A program made the translations under genes and the position numbers. From Cryptococcus deneoformans JEC21 (Eukaryota > Basidiomycota > Tremellomycetes > Tremellales > Cryptococcaceae): 47,500 nt of DNA. Within the stretch, counting starts at the first letter, position 1; each line of letters starts with the position of its first letter. The stretch is taken from NCBI RefSeq assembly GCF_000091045.1, contig NC_006694.1:112501-160000 (forward strand). Reading direction: 5' to 3'. The notes under the pieces were generated by a model, which did not search any database, was not told where the DNA came from, and was given only the letters and a program-made list of their open reading frames with translations. Positions 43,401-47,500 of this stretch are shown here, piece after piece.

Positions 43401-43977
43401 GGCAATACCAGCGGGTCAAAGTCAGGATCAGGATCAAGCCGTAACACATCAAGGACCCTACGGTCCCGGCTTAAAACGCTATACATCCAGGCCACGAGAC
43501 AAAGTACAATCAAGGATCTCAAAGTATCCATTCTTTCTCAAACAGGAATCACCCCGCTTCTCCAGAAGATTTATTACAAACGTCGAACCCAACCCCAAGA
43601 GCAAGAGGAATGTTCGGGGAAAGGGAATGAAGAAGAAAAAGAGCTAGATAATGATTTGACGATTGGCAAGCTGGGATATTTGAAAGGGGAGGAGTTGATA
43701 TTGGTTGAAGTGAAAGAAGAAGGGAATCTGGATGATGATGATGACACTGTAGATGGAGGTAATGGAGGCAAGGGAAAAAATGGAAAGAATGAAGGATTCG
43801 GAGGGACGGCATTGTTGGCGAGGATTGCATGTCCGGATTGTACTTATGAAAATGATGGGGCAGCGGAATGCTGTGAGATGTGCATGAGAGTGAGTATTTT
43901 CCCCCAGGCTTGTGTTGCCACAGGACGCTTTGCTAATGGATTTGCTGAATTTTTTCTAGCCATTTAAATATGATTGA
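40402..43977 (+). CDS. USP48-type ubiquitin-specific protease
   Basis: Eleven exons: 40402-40683, 40725-40832, 40887-40961, 41021-41148, 41200-41345, 41398-41717, 41769-42131, 42198-43057, 43141-43254, 43319-43889 and 43960-43977. The product is 994 residues. The N-terminus carries a CRAKNCKSNYMCY segment as in human USP48. The USP domain has the Cys box GLRNLGATCYANAFLQ (Cys129), QQDAAEFSKLF, a CxC/CxxC zinc site, and the His box SAYHGHF (His358) with WYICNDE. A DUSP-like region and a ubiquitin-like region follow. A RanBP2-like C-x2-C...C-x2-C finger (CPDCTYEN, CCEMC) ends the protein. It removes ubiquitin, probably in the nucleus. Uncertain points: start (ATG 40339 is an in-frame alternative), donor at 40962, and a GC donor at 42132. 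Confidence 0.92.
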
Positions 43978-43990
43978 ACGTTGATCCGTT

Positions 43991-44923
43991 ATGGGCATGG
44001 CTCAGGAGTTCACGAGAAGTTGTTATGCTTTACGAACCATCCTCTCCATTACATACAGGTATAGATTGCAAACCATGCTAAGATTGTATAAACAGGATAT
44101 GTATGACAGTATTCGGACTTGCTCTCTTTATACCCCCGGAAGCGATTACGCGCAGGAAGAGAATCGGCGAGTAACCATCCTGGATCTGGCGAGTAACTCC
44201 ATCGAATGTTCGGCCCTGCAAGCATGGGTGGGGACTACTGGTGGGATGACGGAAGAGGATGGCGAGTCAGGATGGGAGGAATGGATTGTGGCTTTCAAGG
44301 ATGCTGCGATGTCGTTAGAATGGACGATGAAAGAATTTCGTTCACTTTACCGTCTGCAATTCAACAACTTGGTCTACTTTCAATCACAAGCTACCCAACA
44401 TCGCCGCCATTTGATGGGTACCGACCTCTATCCCAGCGACAAGAATATGGCCGATTTCTATCGCACTGTTTGTCCTAAGAATCTGTTCCTTTGATGACAA
44501 AGCGGAGTTTAACAATGGAAGTTTGAATGAGGTTCGTACTCAACTACTACAGTTAGAAGTTAGCAAGTACTTGGAGGCGAAAAAGGAGCAGCCTGCACCC
44601 ACTCGTGCCAAGGCTCACAATCCGGTGACCCCACAGACCCAACCCACACCTGGCTCACCCTGTCAGCTATTATTTATTATAAACCTCAAAATCTTTTACC
44701 TTACTATCTCTCTCCAGCTGGTAAACACATTCGCGAAATCTTCACCAATAAGAACCGGTGCAACGACTGCAGCCAAGTTGGTCACAACTACAAAACCTGT
44801 CCAAAGCGACTCTACTCGCCCGGTATCATCCGTCCGATAAAAATCGTCCAAATCCTCGTTACTCACCTTCAACGCCATCACCCCTTTACATCCACTTCTC
44901 TTTCTGCATCTTCTTTTTAGCGA
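43991..44923 (+). other. doubtful coding region ending in a CCHC zinc knuckle (possible transposase relic)
   Basis: A 167-codon open frame runs from 43991 to 44494, only 14 bp after the USP48-type stop. A second open frame (about 44490-44660, containing TQLLQLEVSKYLEAKKEQP) can be spliced with a weak GTCAGC donor near 44661 and an AG at 44717 to a third segment ending at 44921-44923. That segment contains a perfect C-x2-C-x4-H-x4-C knuckle at 44759-44800 (CNDCSQVGHNYKTC). Knuckles with GHN-x2-TC are typical of the C-terminus of Mutator-like transposases. The first and second frames are not joined by an obvious intron. It could be a small real gene or a remnant of a DNA transposon. Confidence 0.35.
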
Positions 44924-45146
44924 TCGTCTTCTCGTCCAGCTCCTTCTTCACATATTTCATCTTAGGGTTACTCTGCTCTCTCATAAGCAGCTTTGGCCAA
45001 TGTCCATCTTTCTTCCTCGGACGTGCCAGATCTATAAATCTAATGTCTTTTAGATGCATCCGAAACCACTTTTCTATGACTTGGAGTCCACCTTTGCTGA
45101 CAGCATAGTAAATCAAAACGAGTAAAAATGCCATTGTTCTTTCCAT
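44886..45146 (-). CDS. possible small membrane-anchored basic protein
   Basis: An uninterrupted 86-codon frame on the minus strand. It opens with a hydrophobic segment (MAFLLVLIYYAVSKG). The rest is strongly basic (KWFRMHLKDIRFIDLARPR onward) with many AAG and GAG codons, so it looks like a single-span protein with a charged tail. Its 3' end overlaps the zinc-knuckle frame on the other strand by 38 nt. Only about 120 bp separate its start from the stop of the next minus-strand gene. No family recognised; either a short real gene or chance. Confidence 0.4.
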   Translation of the reverse strand: MERTMAFLLVLIYYAVSKGGLQVIEKWFRMHLKDIRFIDLARPRKKDGHWPKLLMREQSNPKMKYVKKELDEKTIAKKKMQKEKWM

Positions 45147-45268
45147 TGAATAAAAAGCAATCTCTCAGAATAGTTCAAATGTTACAGATGAAGATTTCTT
45201 ATCCGAATATCTGATATAAGCTGATAAGCTGATCGTGTCTAAATTGATACACCACCCTAAAAAACAGC

Positions 45269-47500
45269 CTAGATATACCCACCCTTCCTTCCAATATCTA
45301 CACTTTGACTCTCCAGCGCATTCAGATACTTCTCCAGCTCCCATTCCTCCACCTCGTCCGTACCAGAGGTGGCTCTCGTTGAACCCGTCTCGCCCGTCAC
45401 GATCGAATCGCACCCCTTGGAGACTGATGACCCTAAGCTGCAACCGCTCATCATTGAAGGGGACGGGGAATGTTTGAGGTTGAGAGTGGACGGTACGATA
45501 GGGTCTTCAAATTTGGTGCTCGACTGATTCACCGAGGTTGACATCATGTAGGTATGATTGCCTCCACCACAAAAGGGAGGTGGAGTAGAGTTATCCGTTT
45601 GCCTTCCTCTCCCTTTGACTTCATCATACTGCGTACGCAAGACGCTCTGCAGCCTCACCCCATCACTTGGTCCGAACGTACCCGTATGGACATCATAATA
45701 ACTCGTCACAGTACCCAAACTCATCTTTCCCAGAGGTGGACGGCTCTGGCTCTGATTCTGCATTTGAAGTTGCACCGCTGGACCTGCATCTCCTCGTGGG
45801 GCTTTCGAAAGTTTGCTCATCATGTTCAGTTTACTCATCTTGTTCATCTTGGATTTTACACCGATAATGCCATCCAAAGGTGGACGAGGTGGGACTGGTA
45901 AACCTAGCGCGTTGGTATCTTTGCTACTCAACGGCGTCCCCGTCCCCATAATATTCCCAGGTGCCAAAGATGCCTTGGCAGTCCGCAATTTCCTGGGTGC
46001 TCCGATTCCGTGCCCCAGAGTACGAGGTAAGCCGGAAGAGGGTACGAGACCGTTCAACAATCGATTCTTGCCATAACCATCTACAGTTTGATCCTTGTCT
46101 TTGCCGTTGGCGCCTCTGCGCGCTTTGACTGTGAGAATAGGAATCGTCTTCTCCCGGGCAACAATTTCCTTCTGAACGTTGGGAAGGGGAATTGGGCTGT
46201 GGTCGGTAAAGCCGGCAGGGAGGATAGAGAGAGAGGTAGGGATGGAGATGAAAGTAGATGCAGACGCGCTGGTCACACGAGACGAAAGCGAAACAGGCGG
46301 GGATGGTAAGGAAAACGATTCTATAGACTTGATTGAGCCTTGTGAGTTTGAAGAATCAGGTTCGGGACTGAGGCAGGATTGAGAAGACGGGATTGAAACT
46401 GAAGAAACAAACGGATGAGATTCAGGTATTCGTACAGTCGTACCAGGCACAGGAGCCGGCGGAGGCGTGAAAACTTCCATTACATCCATCGTTTCATCAG
46501 CCATGACGATATCTTCTCCATTCTCTTCCCCAAACCACATGTCCTCTCCAGTCCTAGCGTTACCAGCCGAGAGTTCTGGAGTAGCTTCGCATCCTTCATG
46601 ATCCAGGGCAAACGACTCGCGCTTGGGCGTCTCTGGCGCACGACGTGGCATGTCTCGCAAAAACGCACTAGGGCTCGTCCCAGGTTGTAGCTTTGGCTGC
46701 CCAATCGAGCTTTTCGGGGTACGTAGTCTCTTTCCAGGGGTAGTACGTGGTGAGCTTGTGGACACTTCACGATGAGTGCGGGGCAGAGGTAGAGGAAGAG
46801 GATGATCATCGGTGGAAAAGTGGTTGAGTGTCATAGACGCATTGTTGGTGGAAAGGATTGAGCGGACGGAACGAAGAGTAGTTGATGAACCTTTTTTGGT
46901 AAGGGCAGAACGGAGGGTGGAAAGAGAAGATTTGCGGGGGATAGTACGGTCCTCTGCAGCAGTGACAGGGACTGTGGGTGGGGAAGAAGGAAGATCAGGA
47001 AGTAACTGCGAAGGCGGTCTGCATTTATCGTAAGCTACCGCTACAGACAAGTAAAAGGAAAAAAAAAAAACTCACAATGAAGGTTTGTTCTTCCTCGGTG
47101 TCAGACCCAACCTTCTGACCAACCCATTTATCATCCTCCTACTCCTTCCAGGAGTAGCTGGTACAGCCATAATGGGCATAGCAGGCACCGCCGGTACATC
47201 TTCCCCATCGAGCTCCATTCTATCAACTGTCGCTTCACCTTTTCTCCCGTTCCTCGATCTACTCGATTTGGTGGGTTTGATGGACCGAATAGTATTCTTG
47301 CTTCGAGTTGTATCATTAAATTTACGAGGTTTGAAAAAACCGTCATCTCCATCCCCATATCCATACCCATCCTGCTGCTGTCCCGGTGCTGGCGTACCCA
47401 ATCTCGATATAGACTTACTTCCCTCGGAATCTGAAGACCACGCAGACCATCTTGACTGATTCATTGGCGGCGGATCCACTCTGCGTGGGGTAGCACCCAT
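45269..47500 (-). CDS. long, probably disordered Ser/Pro/basic protein (start at window edge)
   Basis: Exons 47500-47076 and 47018-45269 (minus) encode 724 residues if the ATG at 47500-47498, at the very edge, is the start; upstream exons cannot be excluded. The N-terminal region has a GRSRRMINGLVRRLGLTPRK basic helix. The rest is dominated by Ser, Pro and Thr with many SP/TP sites (TPGKRLRTPKSS, RAPETPKRES), suggesting a proline-directed-kinase substrate. A Met/Lys/Ser repeat (KMNKMSKLNMMSKLSKAPR) occurs near 540. The C-terminus (EEWELEKYLNALE) is a short acidic helix. No enzymatic domain or signal peptide. A cell-cycle or cytoskeletal role is possible but not shown. Confidence 0.78.

Noticed and set aside
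1..47500. Search for a biosynthetic or defence gene cluster
   Set aside because: Gene functions are unrelated housekeeping and signalling roles with eukaryotic promoters; no core synthase or cluster logic is present.

Overview
This window looks like euchromatic nuclear DNA from a basidiomycete yeast of the Cryptococcus neoformans species complex or a very close sibling. Three things point there. Most genes are split by many introns of about 45-75 nt with GTNNGT-like donors and CTRAY-like branch points. The G-alpha subunit has the long Ser/Thr/Ala-rich N-terminal insert and the catalytic Gln at residue 284 that I associate with Cryptococcus GPA1. A three-domain TRP1 gene lies about 10 kb downstream of it. 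All gene models were spliced by hand from the sequence. Species and gene-symbol assignments rest on recognition, not on a search.

Layout. 1-622: 3' end of an unrecognised gene. 1.2-2.2 kb (-): etherase-like glutathione S-transferase. 3.7-7.0 kb (+): two tandem secreted paralogues with a double-psi beta-barrel (barwin/expansin-like) domain, a Ser/Thr/Ala stalk and a seven-Cys C-terminal module. 7.5 kb (+): tRNA-Ile(AAU) copy 1. 9.4-11.0 kb (+): G-alpha GPA1. 12.7-14.2 kb (+): DUF1479-like protein with a possible mitochondrial presequence. 15.0 kb (-): tRNA-Ile copy 2. 15.3-16.0 kb (-): small acylated LAMTOR1/Meh1-like protein. 16.5-19.9 kb (+): ERMP1-type M28 membrane metallopeptidase. 20.7-23.0 kb (+): TRP1. 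23.1-25.5 kb (-): unknown acidic protein. 25.7-26.8 kb (+): clathrin light chain. 27.0 kb (+): tRNA-Ile copy 3. 27.7-31.3 kb (+): membrane-anchored GH92 alpha-mannosidase-like protein. 31.6-32.7 kb (-): GCR1/HOT1/MSN1-type DNA-binding protein. 33.2-36.9 kb (-): SH3 plus TBC protein whose TBC domain has lost both catalytic finger residues. 37.4-38.2 kb (-): Lys/Pro/Ser repeat protein. 38.2-38.9 kb: coding-like debris in shifting frames. 39.3-40.1 kb (-): U1 snRNP protein U1-C. 40.4-44.0 kb (+): USP48-type deubiquitinase. 44.0-44.9 kb (+): doubtful open region ending in a CCHC zinc knuckle. 44.9-45.1 kb (-): doubtful small ORF. 45.3-47.5 kb (-): long, probably disordered protein running to the window edge.

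This is not an operon or a biosynthetic cluster. It is a mixed housekeeping neighbourhood covering signalling, membrane traffic, splicing, ubiquitin, tryptophan synthesis and wall/secretory glycan functions. Several pairs are arranged head-to-head or tail-to-tail. The least ordinary items are the three tRNA-Ile genes with identical exons, different introns and a conserved 5' flank able to form a competing acceptor stem; the catalytically degenerate SH3-TBC protein; the tandem secreted double-psi-barrel paralogues; and the two unexplained coding-like stretches at 38.2-38.9 and 44.0-44.9 kb.
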